This document shows, one piece after another, positions 9,610-16,845 of a DNA stretch of 17,724 nucleotides (position 1 is its first letter; each line of letters opens with the position of its first letter). This DNA comes from Dunaliella salina (lineage: Eukaryota > Chlorophyta > Chlorophyceae > Chlamydomonadales > Dunaliellaceae), in assembly GCA_002284615.2 (NCBI GenBank), contig MU069593.1:70505-88228 (forward strand). Reading direction: 5' to 3'. The notes beneath the pieces are model-generated. The model was not told where the DNA came from. It saw nothing but the letters and a program-made list of their open reading frames with translations, and did no database searches. The translations under genes and the position numbers were made by a program.

Positions 9610-10674
9610 CATATGCTTTTCCTCTTTTTTCTCCCTCTGCTTGTTTCTGCAGACCCTCATTGCACATGCTAAAGCGACAGGCCATAAAAAGGTGTACCTT
9701 GTGACGACAAGCGGACAAAAGCCAGCGTTGGCCCTCTACAAGTGAGCAAGACTCTACCCACTGCTTTGTACCAAGCAAAAGTTTGTCTCTCTACAAGTGA
9801 ACAAGAGCGGACTTTGGCCCCCTACAAATGAGCTCTTGCCTTAAACTGACTTTGGCCCTCTGCAAGTGAGCTCTGCCTGCTTTGGCCCCTCTAATCGTGA
9901 GCTTTTGCCTCAGGGCTTCCATTTGACTTCCTAATGACTTTCAAATTTTTGGGTGCATGCTGTTCCTATGATATTTTCTGCATGATCTCCTTTTTATGAA
10001 CAAGGTAGGAGTCAGCCGTTTTGACTGGAGGCCTTCTATCTTATAACCTTGTAACCTTGAGTGCATGCTGTCCCTATGAGTGTAAGCAGGTATTTTCTAA
10101 CAAGCAAGCTTGCTTGCTTGATGGATATGCAATAAACGCAGTAGGAACATGGGCAGTCTCCAGCATTTTTGTTTTACATCTATTAGTGGATTGCATGGCT
10201 CAAAATGCCGTGTCATGATTGCTTTACAGTGTCAATAATTGTCACATGCTTTGCAGGCGGCTAGGCTGGTATGAGACAAAGGTGAGGCAAGGCTGGCAAA
10301 GCTTGGAACCAGACCCTTGTTTTTTCCCTATTTTTCCCCTTCATGGAAATTTTCTTACGTGCAGGCCAGCAGTTGTGTATCTTGACTGAAGGCCTTCATC
10401 TGTTAACCCTGTAAACCCTGTCGCACCTGTTGTCCTTTGTCCCTGCACATCTTGTCCCGCGTCCATGCACTGGGCTAGGCACCTGTTGTCAAAAACAATT
10501 GATTTGGCTGTGGCAAAAGATTGCAAAGCATTGAAATATTAGCTTCACAATCGGCTCTCAGTTGCGTGTTCACCAAAGCACCTGGGTGCAGACACATTTC
10601 ACCACACTCTCCTCTTACAGGTGTGGCAGAGCCATGGACTGACCTTTCATAGGCTAGAGCTAGACCTTGCATGA
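4830..10674 (+). CDS. NAT8-like GNAT N-acetyltransferase, seven exons, 214 residues
   Basis: Predicted exons are 4830-4947, 5205-5376, 5668-5767, 7157-7243, 9653-9741, 10257-10281 and 10621-10674. They total 645 nt, and reading phases match at every junction (1+2, 2+1, 0, 0, 2+1, 0). All introns are GT-AG. The product starts MAQVRHFRDADKCTVHTLF, has two hydrophobic stretches (about 43-56 and 64-90), then a GNAT fold: FWVAELNGEVVG (114-125), the acetyl-CoA-binding region with RRNGVA (149-154), a helix, and LALYKRLGW (185-193). The order N-terminal arm, membrane hairpin, GNAT domain and the length (NAT8 proteins are about 220-230 residues) match the NAT8 family, which acetylates cysteine conjugates or lysines at the endoplasmic reticulum. 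The substrate here is unknown. An in-frame TGA at 4818 supports the start. The last exon (VWQSHGL...) is the least certain. No TGTAA signal was seen soon after the stop. Confidence 0.85.
4948..5204 (+). repeat. Intron 1 with (CG)n(CA)n microsatellite
   Basis: The donor GTGAATG is followed within a few bases by alternating CG (4954-4965) and then a CA run (about 4965-5036, with a short imperfect continuation to 5049). The acceptor is CCTGCAG, ending at 5204. The alternating purine-pyrimidine tract starts only six bases into the intron. It is Z-DNA-prone and is the likely cause of the spurious poly-HT frames here. Confidence 0.85.
5377..5667 (+). other. Intron 2 of the acetyltransferase gene
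   Basis: The donor is GTGAGTG at 5377. An earlier acceptor-like TTCAG ends at 5645, but joining there shifts the frame into a stop. Using the GCGCAG ending at 5667 joins CT|G AAT GAT and keeps the NAT8-like frame, so that site was chosen. No repeats of note. Confidence 0.7.
6029..6100. repeat. Inverted repeat with 27-nt arms (hairpin) in intron 3
   Basis: Arms 6029-6055 and 6074-6100 are reverse complements at 25 of 27 positions; the two mismatches are adjacent (TT against CG). The loop is 18 nt. The size (72 nt) and near-perfect pairing would suit either a small foldback element or a microRNA-like precursor. Sequence alone does not decide. Confidence 0.8.
6642..6845. repeat. 68-bp higher-order tandem repeat
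   Basis: CCCTCTGCTGTTTCATGCGCA and its variant with ATCCGCA alternate, and the composite unit returns every 68 bases (for example CAGCTGGTAA at 6691, 6759 and 6827). The complete later unit contains the small perfect hairpin GGTAACC-tgaag-GGTTACC; the first has one mismatch. Units contain several GCGCAG/CCGCAG acceptor-like sites inside intron 3. Confidence 0.85.
6846..6892 (+). mobile_element. Small retroposon fragment (family 2), copy 1
   Basis: It carries the stem-loop CAGTCG, 7-nt loop, TGACTG (6850-6868, closing pair G-T), then AAGGCC and CTGTAACC tail units. An imperfect direct repeat, TAACCTGAAGGG (6834-6845) against TAACCTAAAGGG (6893-6904), flanks it and may be the target duplication, though tail similarity makes the right border uncertain. 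Confidence 0.55.
6919..6973 (+). mobile_element. 55-bp retroposon insertion with 12-bp target duplication (family 2), copy 2
   Basis: The exact repeat ACAAGCAGTGCC occurs at 6907-6918 and 6974-6985 and bounds the insert. The insert contains CAGTCA, 7-nt loop, TGACTG (6928-6946), then GAGGCC and a tail AACCTTGTAATCTTGTG. It is a severely 5'-truncated retroposon in intron 3, in the same orientation as the gene. Confidence 0.75.
7797..7911. repeat. Minisatellite based on ATCAACCATGATCAAATGTC
   Basis: About five or six units of roughly 20 bases, three of them identical to ATCAACCATGATCAAATGTC, with interspersed shorter AATAATAACC variants. AT-rich, within intron 4. Confidence 0.85.
8047..8062. 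repeat. Sixteen-G homopolymer run
   Basis: An uninterrupted run of 16 G followed by CGGGG. The length may be affected by sequencing error. A similar 15-G run lies at 11524-11538. Confidence 0.9.
8102..8335. repeat. Diverged direct repeat
   Basis: 8102-8146 and 8291-8335 share CATG(G/A)CAAG(A/G)AGTTCCTCAGCT and the following TCAA(T/-)GGG-type sequence with scattered differences. The space between contains further CATGACAAGG-like partial units, so this is probably a decayed tandem array. Confidence 0.55.
8470..8620. repeat. 37-38 bp minisatellite
   Basis: Units begin GCACAGCCCTTGTG and end AAGGCCACTGAAAT. Starts are 8499, 8536 and 8574, with a shorter related unit at 8470 and the first ten bases of another at 8611. 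The array stops directly at the 8622 palindrome. Confidence 0.85.
8622..8651. repeat. 30-bp near-perfect palindrome
   Basis: GGTGCATCGGTATA (8622-8635) and its exact reverse complement (8638-8651) are separated by two A. It borders the end of the 37-bp minisatellite. It could be a cruciform-forming site, a dyad binding site or a chance product of repeat turnover. Confidence 0.85.
9068..9148. repeat. (CA)n microsatellite in intron 4
   Basis: About 40 uninterrupted CA units. Frames through it encode only repeats of His-Thr or Cys-Val and are not genes. Confidence 0.95.
9570..9607. repeat. Short (CA)n microsatellite near the intron 4 acceptor
   Basis: About 19 CA units end roughly 45 bases before the acceptor of exon 5, next to its pyrimidine-rich tract. 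The array could influence splicing of this exon, but nothing in the sequence shows that it does. Confidence 0.9.
9728..9905. repeat. Degenerate tandem copies of the exon 5/intron 5 junction
   Basis: The exon end and donor, TTGGCCCTCTACAAGTGAGC (from 9728), recur in the intron in altered form: CTCTCTACAAGTGAACAAG near 9787, TTTGGCCCCCTACAAATGAGC near 9814, TTTGGCCCTCTGCAAGTGAGC near 9851 and TTTGGCCCCTCTAATCGTGAGC near 9881. The 9851 copy keeps a GTGAGC donor. Only the first copy is continuous with the coding exon. Confidence 0.75.
9972..10060 (+). mobile_element. 89-bp retroposon insertion with 19-bp target duplication (family 2), in intron 5
   Basis: GTGCATGCTGTTCCTATGA (9953-9971) and GTGCATGCTGTCCCTATGA (10061-10079) differ at one base and flank the insert. 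The insert holds GAGTCA, 7-nt loop, TGACTG (10009-10027; outer pair mismatched), then GAGGCCTTC and the tail ATAACCTTGTAACCTTGA. Confidence 0.75.
10101..10116. repeat. 16-bp perfect palindrome
   Basis: CAAGCAAGCTTGCTTG in intron 5, just after the retroposon. No function suggested. Confidence 0.7.
10282..10620 (+). other. Intron 6 of the acetyltransferase gene
   Basis: The donor GTGAGGC follows the 25-nt exon 6; the acceptor is CTCTTACAG. A family-2 retroposon end (about 10361-10420) lies inside. GCACCTGTTGTC occurs twice (about 10422 and 10479) without an obvious element between. If the donor were not used, the frame would run on for about 35 codons before a stop. Confidence 0.65.
10361..10420 (+). 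mobile_element. Retroposon 3' end (family 2), copy in intron 6
   Basis: CAGTTG, 7-nt loop, TGACTG (10370-10388; two wobble pairs at the loop side), followed by AAGGCCTTC and TTAACCCTGTAAACCCTGT. Target duplications were not found, so the left border is approximate. Confidence 0.55.
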
Positions 10675-11044
10675 CAGCCTGAAGATGGGCGACGGAACAC
10701 ACAGAGGGTGAATTGCTTTAGCGGATGCTTGATAGAAGGCAGATGGGGTGTGTGGGTTCTCCTGCTACAGCACATCGTTGCCGAGCATTTTTGTGCATCG
10801 GCATCTTGACGGAATAGAAAACGCCTTTTTGTGCATTTTTGGGAGACACAGAAAGGAATGTGGGTGGGAAATCAATTGATGGAAGGATGAGGCCTGAGCC
10901 CATGTGCTTATGATCATAACTACCAAATATATCCTTGTCATCCTCACAATCCATAATTTTGTTAGGGTCTTACAGCAGCGCGACAGTCGACTTCTTTTTG
11001 CAGTTTTGTGGGCTTTGTCTTTGGTTGGGCCAAGTTTGCAGAGG

Positions 11045-11470
11045 GGATGCTCGGTTGTTACAGGGCCTTCTCTTTGCCCTCTTTGTGGTGCACCTGATAG
11101 CACCTCCCATACCCACTCAGATGCACTCACCACAATTAAATAGAAAGAACAGACAAGCACTCAGCGACTGTGGTGAAGCATTCAGCAAAGGAAACTATGG
11201 ACCTCACATCGTCACTGTGGATGCATGTAGTGCAGGAAGGCAATACTCCCTGGAGATGGAAATCCAAATAGTGCCCACTGAAACATTCCACATTGACTGC
11301 TTCCATCCAGACAACCACCAAATACACAGCTCAGTTGCCCTGATGGCGTCCTGCCCCTTAAAGGGAGAGACTCTACACGTCATCCGCAAGATGTGAATCC
11401 CAGAGGCAGATATCCATCTCATCGACCTCAAATATTGCTCTAGCACAAAGCCTGAACAAGAAAAGAAGAA
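11045..11470 (+). pseudogene. Second LINE remnant: zinc motif and restriction-like endonuclease part
   Basis: SLCPLCGAPDSTSH (about 11075) resembles CPLCGELDSALH of the first LINE. After a frameshift, AFSKGNYGPHIVTVD aligns with AISKGPLGAGIASMD. After an in-frame TGA at 11394-11396, IHLIDLKYCSSTKP aligns with IHLVEVKYCEDTRP, including the D/E-x-K pair. The order and spacing match the C-terminus of the element at 1-2350, but identity is low. Homology stops where an AAAGAAAAG-rich repeat begins, so it is truncated as well as broken. It begins about 370 bases after the acetyltransferase stop codon. Confidence 0.6.
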
Positions 11471-11492
11471 AAGAAAAGGTAAAAAAGGAAAA

Positions 11493-11727
11493 GCCTACGC
11501 AAGCTGGAGGCTGCGTGCATCAAGGGGGGGGGGGGGGGTCCCCTAACTAACAAGCTAGCGAGCTAGCAGAGGCCTTATCGGGAGGCCCTCTAGGCTTACA
11601 CAAAACACTACTAGCATAGGAGAGAGCCAGAGACAGAACTCCTGCAGATCTGGGGGGTTGTCCGCCGTGCTCCTGGACGCCCGGACTCTCCTTCTCCTGC
11701 AGTCCTCCAAAGAAAAGAAAAGAAAAG
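11493..11727. repeat. Dispersed/tandem repeat, copy A (uninterrupted)
   Basis: This unit begins CCTACGCAAG, carries a run of 15 G (11524-11538), then AGCTAGCAGAGGCC, AGGAGAGAGCCAGA and CTCCTGGACGCCCGGACTCT, and ends in (AAAAG)n. A second copy starts immediately at 11728 and is broken by two insertions. On the minus strand both copies keep a similar short frame (KESPGVQEHGGQPPRS against KKSPSVQGHGEQPSRS), which hints at a coding origin, unidentified. Confidence 0.7.
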
Positions 11728-11955
11728 CCTACGCAAGTCAAGGTTACAAGGTTACAAGGTAAGTTTTAGCCTTCAGCCATGAAGTCTGGCTGCTCAGCTT
11801 TCCCTAGAAAACCAAGTGAATGCAGTATAACACACAGGCAGGGGAAAAGACACAGGTAAAAAGCAGACATGTAAAAAAGAAACATGGCAGTGTCTGCTAC
11901 GCAAGTCAAAGGCCGCGTGCATTAAGGGAAGGTCCTCTAACGGGAGAGCTAGAGG
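11728..11955. repeat. Repeat copy B, left part, interrupted by a retroposon
   Basis: The unit starts CCTACGCAAGTCAA, is interrupted at 11742-11896, and resumes CTACGCAAGTCAAAGGC at 11897 up to AGAGG at 11955, where the LTR element is inserted. Its right part continues at 15269. Copy A at 11493-11727 serves as the empty-site reference for both insertions. Confidence 0.7.
11742..11896 (-). mobile_element. 155-bp retroposon with 13-bp target duplication (family 1a)
   Basis: CTACGCAAGTCAA occurs at 11729-11741 and 11897-11909. Read on the minus strand, the insert begins CAGACACTGCCATG, has the stem-loop CAGCCA, 7-nt loop, TGGCTG (11774-11792), and ends in CCTTGTAACCTTGTAACC. It matches 4282-4443. 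The minus frame ATG...AEQPDFMAEG-stop is open for 34 codons. Confidence 0.8.
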
Positions 11956-12130
11956 TGTTAAGGTGCTGTGATTACATGGCTGGCTGACGCTGCCAAGGAG
12001 GACGAGATGAGGGGGATTAACTCCTTTACATGTGTATTTTATATTAATTAAAAAACCAACACTCAAGATCAGAGGCAAGGTTCACACTTTCTCACAGAAA
12101 TACTGTTCCAACTGATTTAACTTTATAACA
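11956..12130 (-). repeat. 3' LTR (left copy)
   Basis: 175 bp, TGTTAAGGTG...CTTTATAACA on the plus strand. Against the other LTR it differs by C/T, A/G and A/G substitutions and a missing G in the run of A before CCAACACTC. Confidence 0.9.
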
Positions 12131-12136
12131 ATTCGG

Positions 12137-12147
12137 CTCCCCCTCTC
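12137..12147 (-). promoter_or_regulatory. Polypurine tract of the LTR element
   Basis: Minus-strand GAGAGGGGGAG, six bases before the left LTR. It fits the plus-strand DNA priming site expected upstream of a 3' LTR and supports minus orientation. Confidence 0.6.
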
Positions 12148-13210
12148 AAGGCTGCGCCCTCGCAGTCAAACAAAAACTCCAAGTGAGAAATTGAACAGAA
12201 ATGAGTGAAGTCATGCAGGGAAGAACAAAGAACCAGGCAAAGTGTTTTTCCTTGTCCTTAGGCAAGCAACAGAAAAAGTCTTCTCAAGATCATGTCTTCT
12301 AGCCACCATTATCAGAAAATGCAAACCTGTAAGTTTGCTTCACCTTCTAAAGAAAGCCAGATTCGCACAGTTTTGCAAACCTGTTATGAAGTAGAAGTGG
12401 TCGAAGAACAATTTGTGTGAGTTTTTGTCAGCCTCAAGCAAAAGACACCACAAAAGAACTGCCACAGATAGCAAGTAGCCATCACACAGCAAAGACAAAA
12501 GTGAGGTCAGTAATTGGCTCCCTTGTTCCTCTACATTGGCCCCTTGTAATTATCAAGCTGTCGCATGTCACAAGCAAGATAATCTGTGCAACGTTTTGCC
12601 AAGCCAATCAATCAAGAAATCAATTAATCTATTAATGTGCCTTATGCAGGATGTTGTTCGCATTCAGTTTGGTGCCTTCATATTTGGGAAGTTGCTCACA
12701 AAACCAACAAAGCCAATGTTGCAAACAACTCTGGCCTCCCTTAAATGTAGCATTGCACCTCCTGCAAAATATACCAGCGAAGAAAATGAAAGAACTTCTC
12801 CTGAACCAACAGTTGATAATGTCTGCCGATTACAAGAGCAACTACACGTCACTATCACACAGCATCATCCAACTGCATTTCTCCTCACAAAAACCTGCTT
12901 AGGTCAGTCTAAAACTCCACCTTTTCAGCACACTTTAATCCAAATTACTGCCAGTTGATTTCCCTTAAGCCAGCATATTCTTATCCAGACAATTGCCAGC
13001 CACATTAGTCTCCTCTTAATTCAGCACAATGGCACACAGAAAAGTCGGACATATCAGTCCACCTAATCCAGCGGTCTTGCACAAAATTTTCTGCGCAGGG
13101 CTTACGTCAGCCCTTTCCTCAGGCATTTGAATGTACCCAGGGTATCCACCTAGCAACTCAGAGTGTTACTAACAACAACATCTTTCAAAACAAACAAGTT
13201 CCTTCAAAAG

Positions 13211-13430
13211 CAGCAAAACTGCTAAAGGCTCTGAAGCCTCCTTCCAAGATCGTCCATAACACGATGCTGTGCATTCCACTTGCACTGTGCCACTTGTGAC
13301 CTGACTGCACCATCGCATTCCAGCGAAACTGCTAAAGGCTCTGAAGCCTCCTTCCAAGATCGTCCATAATAGGATGCTGTGCATTCCACTTGCACTGTGC
13401 CACTTGTGACCTGACTGCACCATTGCATTC
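13211..13430. repeat. 110-bp tandem duplication inside the LTR element
   Basis: 13211-13320 and 13321-13430 are near-identical, both containing ACTGCTAAAGGCTCTGAAGC and CTTGTGACCTGACTGCACCA. They make the antisense frame repeat itself. No known domain. Confidence 0.9.
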
Positions 13431-15071
13431 CAGAGGTTGGCTACTGCTGCGCGATGTGAAGCCGCAGGAATCCAGAACAAGTCAACATAACCTTGCGCAT
13501 CCTTCTTGCAAAGGCACATTGCCAAACTCACTTATGCGCACATCTGATGCAGCATGACCAAACAAAAGTCCCGAAGACTTCAAGGCGCCCCCCAAAAAAA
13601 ATAAATGTGCTGCTTTTGCACCTCACGAGTTCCCTCCACCAGCAAAACCCTCAGCAACCAGTCCATGGATCCAGTGAACACAGCTTGTACACCCGTACGT
13701 ACGCAATGCACACCTTCACCACAAAACCGGTAATTCACAGCACCTGTTGTCCCAACCAGGATACTGCTACACACAGAGTAAGTGCTTGGACCAGACCAAA
13801 ACTGCCAGCGGTTCCAACATGTGCACGCCTGAGCGCGTTAACAACAGATACATGCCAACGGATACATGCCAACTCTGGGTCTCACAGCTACCCGCCCCAC
13901 TGCACAGTCCTCCCATGGATATGCGGAACTCAACATCTCAGTCCATATCCTACTTATGCCACCGCCCATACAATGGCACAGCACTTGGATCCTGCACTCG
14001 CGCGCCAAATGCAGACCCATCATGAAAGGGGTCCCAATCCTCACAAAAAGCTCACTCTCTCAGCAAAAACAGGGCTCTGGCGAGCTACAGGCGGCCTTCA
14101 CTCGGAGGACAGCACCAAAATAACATCCAGGTCACGTTCAAATGCTACACCAAAAGCATCACCAGCATGTCCAGCTGTGCACACCAACTTGTGCGTCAAA
14201 AGCACGCCAATGCACAACAAGCATGAACAGACAAAATACAATCCACAGTGTCTCCAATCCCAAGATCATCGTCTGCACGTTTGCTTTGACTCGTGCCTCA
14301 TGCACGCCAAAACAACAGCAGAAACAACAGCAGCAAATCTGTCCTTCAGAGTTTCATCCTATGCCCAGCCTGCCACCCCCCCAGTCCAGGTCCCCAGGTG
14401 CAGTACTAAGTAATTGCACCTTATTCAACTACCTCTCGCGAGCTCCTCACCGGCATTCTAACATGCGGGTCCATCTCTCTCACAGGGGGCGCTCGCTCCT
14501 GGAGACTGGGAGGTGGTCAGGACGTGAGCCCCTAGCATCCATGTCATGGCCAAACAAAAGGCCAAAAAAGTCCAGAAAGCCTGCACTCACACCATGTTCA
14601 GCAACACGCAGGCTGAAGTCCATTGTCCATTGTCCAATTCCATGGAGATTTCCAAAAATATCAGAAGGCTCCACCATCAAATCAAAAACTCCAGTCTACA
14701 GGTGCTGCAAGCCAGCACGCAAGCAGAATTCTGTCCACCAAGATACCAAAAATATCAGGACCTTCTGGAGCGTCTCTAGACACTCCGAGTGTCATGCACA
14801 TTGCTGCTCATGCAAGCAGCTGCGTCCTTTTCCAATCAGGTTCCCTACATCATTGCTCGTGCTCGTGCTAATGCGTCCAAAATTTCCAGCAAATGAGCAC
14901 AAAAGCTGCTGCATCGGGCGCAGTGGCAAATCAGATTCGGATTTGCGCCCACTCAATCAGCACCGAAGCCAATACTTAGCTTCGCGTTCTTGTTGGGCCC
15001 CAAGGCACAGCCCACGACACCCTTGCAAAGGCGCCATGGCTGCACCATCAGCTCGGCCTGCCCAGGAGGGC

Positions 15072-15084
15072 GGCTTCGCTACCA
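15072..15084 (-). promoter_or_regulatory. Candidate primer-binding site of the LTR element
   Basis: Minus-strand TGGTAGCGAAGCC begins three bases after the 5' LTR. TGG matches a tRNA CCA end, and TGGTAGC resembles initiator-methionine primer sites of other LTR elements. The donor tRNA is not identified. Confidence 0.6.
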
Positions 15085-15087
15085 AAC

Positions 15088-15263
15088 TGTTAAGGTGTTG
15101 TGATTACATGGCTGGCTGACGCTGCCGAGGAGGACGAGATGGGGGGGATTAACTCCTTTACATGTGTATTTTATATTAATTAAAAAGACCAACACTCAAG
15201 ATCAGAGGCAAGGTTCACACTTTCTCACAGAAATACTGTTCCAACTGATTTAACTTTATAACA
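15088..15263 (-). repeat. 5' LTR (right copy) with TATA-like and TGTAA motifs
   Basis: 176 bp. On the minus strand it has TATAAAA (15175-15169) followed closely by TGTAA (15162-15158). The first suits a promoter. The second is the polyadenylation signal of volvocalean algae, so transcription start and RNA end formation could both lie in this short LTR. Confidence 0.8.
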
Positions 15264-15268
15264 AGAGG

Positions 15269-15415
15269 CCTCACCAGAAGGCCCTCAGAACCTACACTAG
15301 ACGCAGCTAGCCTAGGAGAGAGCCAGAAACAGATCTAATGGGGATCTGGAGGGTTGCTCACCATGCCCCTGGACACTCGGACTCTTCTTCTCCCTTCCTC
15401 CGCCGCCGCGCATCC
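15269..15415. repeat. Repeat copy B, right part
   Basis: After the LTR element, CCTCACCAGAAGGCCCTC continues the interrupted unit. It matches copy A through AGGAGAGAGCCAGA, GATCTGG and CCTGGACACTCGGACTCT, then diverges near 15400. Confidence 0.65.
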
Positions 15416-15542
15416 AGCAAACCCCCTCCCAGAAGCCCCCTGTGATGTACAGATTTACAGGTTGAAATGGGGGAACCTTCAGCAAGATTGTTCGACTGAT
15501 TGGCCTGTGACTGGTCCTCGCCAACATAATATCCATAAGCTC

Positions 15543-15566
15543 GGGGTTACAAGGTTACAAGTGGGT
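15543..15566 (-). mobile_element. 24-bp tail-only insertion with 11-bp target duplication
   Basis: TCCATAAGCTC occurs at 15532-15542 and 15567-15577. Between them is only GGGGTTACAAGGTTACAAGTGGGT, on the minus strand two CTTGTAAC tail units with a few extra bases. It interrupts the third LINE within the codons for ELMD. Confidence 0.65.
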
Positions 15567-16630
15567 TCCATAAGCTCAGGAATAAACAAACAAATAAAGC
15601 TTGTTGTTGTCTTGCAAGAGGAAATCATGCACAGCCTGGACCCTAACTTGCTGTATATAAGGTTGTTCCATTGGAAAAAACAACAGAGCAGCAGTTGAAC
15701 AGGTAAGCATACTTTCTCCTCAACCCAAACATCTGCGTTTCTGCACGTCAAAAGGGCACGGACTTCATCCAGAATCTCATCACAAGAGCAGCAGTCACAT
15801 AAGAGAGAGTTTCGATAATCCCATGCCGCTGTCTCCACCTTCAGTCTGTGTGCCCTAAGTCTGAAGCGGCTAACATTCCTCACGACATGTTGAGACAGAT
15901 CCAAATGCATGTGTCCCGGTAAGCGGGCTGGGGCACGCAAATTGTGGTCCAAAGGCACTGCAAACAAAGTTTGATAGGTTGCCAACTTACTGTAAGTCTC
16001 CCGCGGGTTTACTCCCTCAACATCTCTCCACACTGCCCGCAACCTGTGCCTGAGGTCAGCAGTGAACTCTTGAGTAGGAATAGGAGTACCCTGCCGCACA
16101 GCTTGCACAATTGTGCAAAGGAATCACAGCGCTGCAAGCCTTGAAAGGCATCTAAAACTTGAGCAGTCCAGCAAGAAGGCTCACGAGAATGAACGTTCAG
16201 ATCCGCTTTCAGCACTCTTCTCAGCGTCTCGCTGTTGGACCTGAGCATGCTATTACACATTTTAGCAACAGACCTGAACCAGTAAAACTGAAGCGGCTCA
16301 TGACCACACTCCCGCAAAACAGCCCAATTTGGAGTGGTACGTTTAACACCCAGCGCGCTTTTAAAAAACTCATTCACCGCACTTGCAGGTCACTCGCAAA
16401 CTCCTTGCCACCTTTAATGTACTCAGTTCCCCACACCTGCCCTGCATACAGTCCAGCCGGAACCACATACGTCTTCCCAAGCCACAGAGAGACATATGGC
16501 CTACTTGCCAGAAAGTGCTCACGAACAAATTGACGGACCCGAAAAGCAGACGCCATGAACGGACCAATAGCATGCCCAGGGGACTTAATCATGCTCATGC
16601 GCATGTGAAACATCATGCCGAGGTACTTAA

Positions 16631-16845
16631 GGTCTACAAGGTTTAAGGTTTACAAGGTTTACAAGGTTTACAAGGGAACATAACCTTCAGCCAGAAAGTT
16701 TGGCTGCTCGGTGTGGTGAAAGAAATCCATAAGCTCAGAGATGAAGCGATAAGTCTGAGTATCTTGGTTTTGAAAGAAACGAGCTACATCCAGAGAGCAG
16801 GCATCAGAAAAAAAGAAAGATCCTGTATCATTTGATACTACTCTG
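16631..16845 (-). mobile_element. 215-bp retroposon with 11-bp target duplication (family 1b) inside the LINE
   Basis: GAGGTACTTAA lies at 16620-16630 and 16846-16856. Removing the insert and one copy rejoins the reverse transcriptase codons as ESFKYLGMMF. On the minus strand the insert encodes YRFISELMDFFHHTEQPNFL then AEGYVPL and a TAA that lies inside the tail repeat (TTGTAAACC)n. The stem-loop CAGCCA, 7-nt loop, TGGCTG is at 16706-16688 and overlaps the codons for EQPNFLAE. It is the 5'-truncated 3' end of a LINE related to its host. Confidence 0.85.

Larger units (their letters stand above)
7244..9652 (+). other. Intron 4 of the acetyltransferase gene
   Basis: The donor is GTAAGAG and the acceptor TTTCTGCAG. 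This is the largest intron (about 2.4 kb) and is rich in repeats: a 20-bp minisatellite (7797-7911), a G-run (8047-8062), diverged repeats around 8102 and 8291, a 37-38 bp minisatellite (8470-8620), a 30-bp palindrome (8622-8651) and two CA microsatellites. No coding sequence is supported. Confidence 0.75.
11956..15263 (-). mobile_element. LTR retrotransposon, apparently non-autonomous, 3308 bp
   Basis: Direct repeats 11956-12130 (175 bp) and 15088-15263 (176 bp) start TGTTA and end TAACA, and differ by three substitutions and one indel. Both sides carry the 5-bp duplication AGAGG (11951-11955 and 15264-15268). Orientation is read from a candidate primer-binding site on the minus strand three bases inside the right LTR, TGGTAGCGAAGCC (15084-15072), and a polypurine tract GAGAGGGGGAG (12147-12137) near the left LTR. 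The 2957-bp interior shows no gag, protease, integrase or reverse transcriptase motif on either strand. Two long overlapping plus-strand frames (13493-14413 and 14142-15119) have no recognisable domain and run antisense to the element. High LTR similarity implies recent insertion, presumably with enzymes supplied by another element. Confidence 0.85.

Noticed and set aside
15312..15536. A minus-strand gene beginning MDIMLARTSH
   Set aside because: It starts inside the LINE ELMD codons beside the 24-bp insertion and continues into repeat copy B; no independent gene signal.
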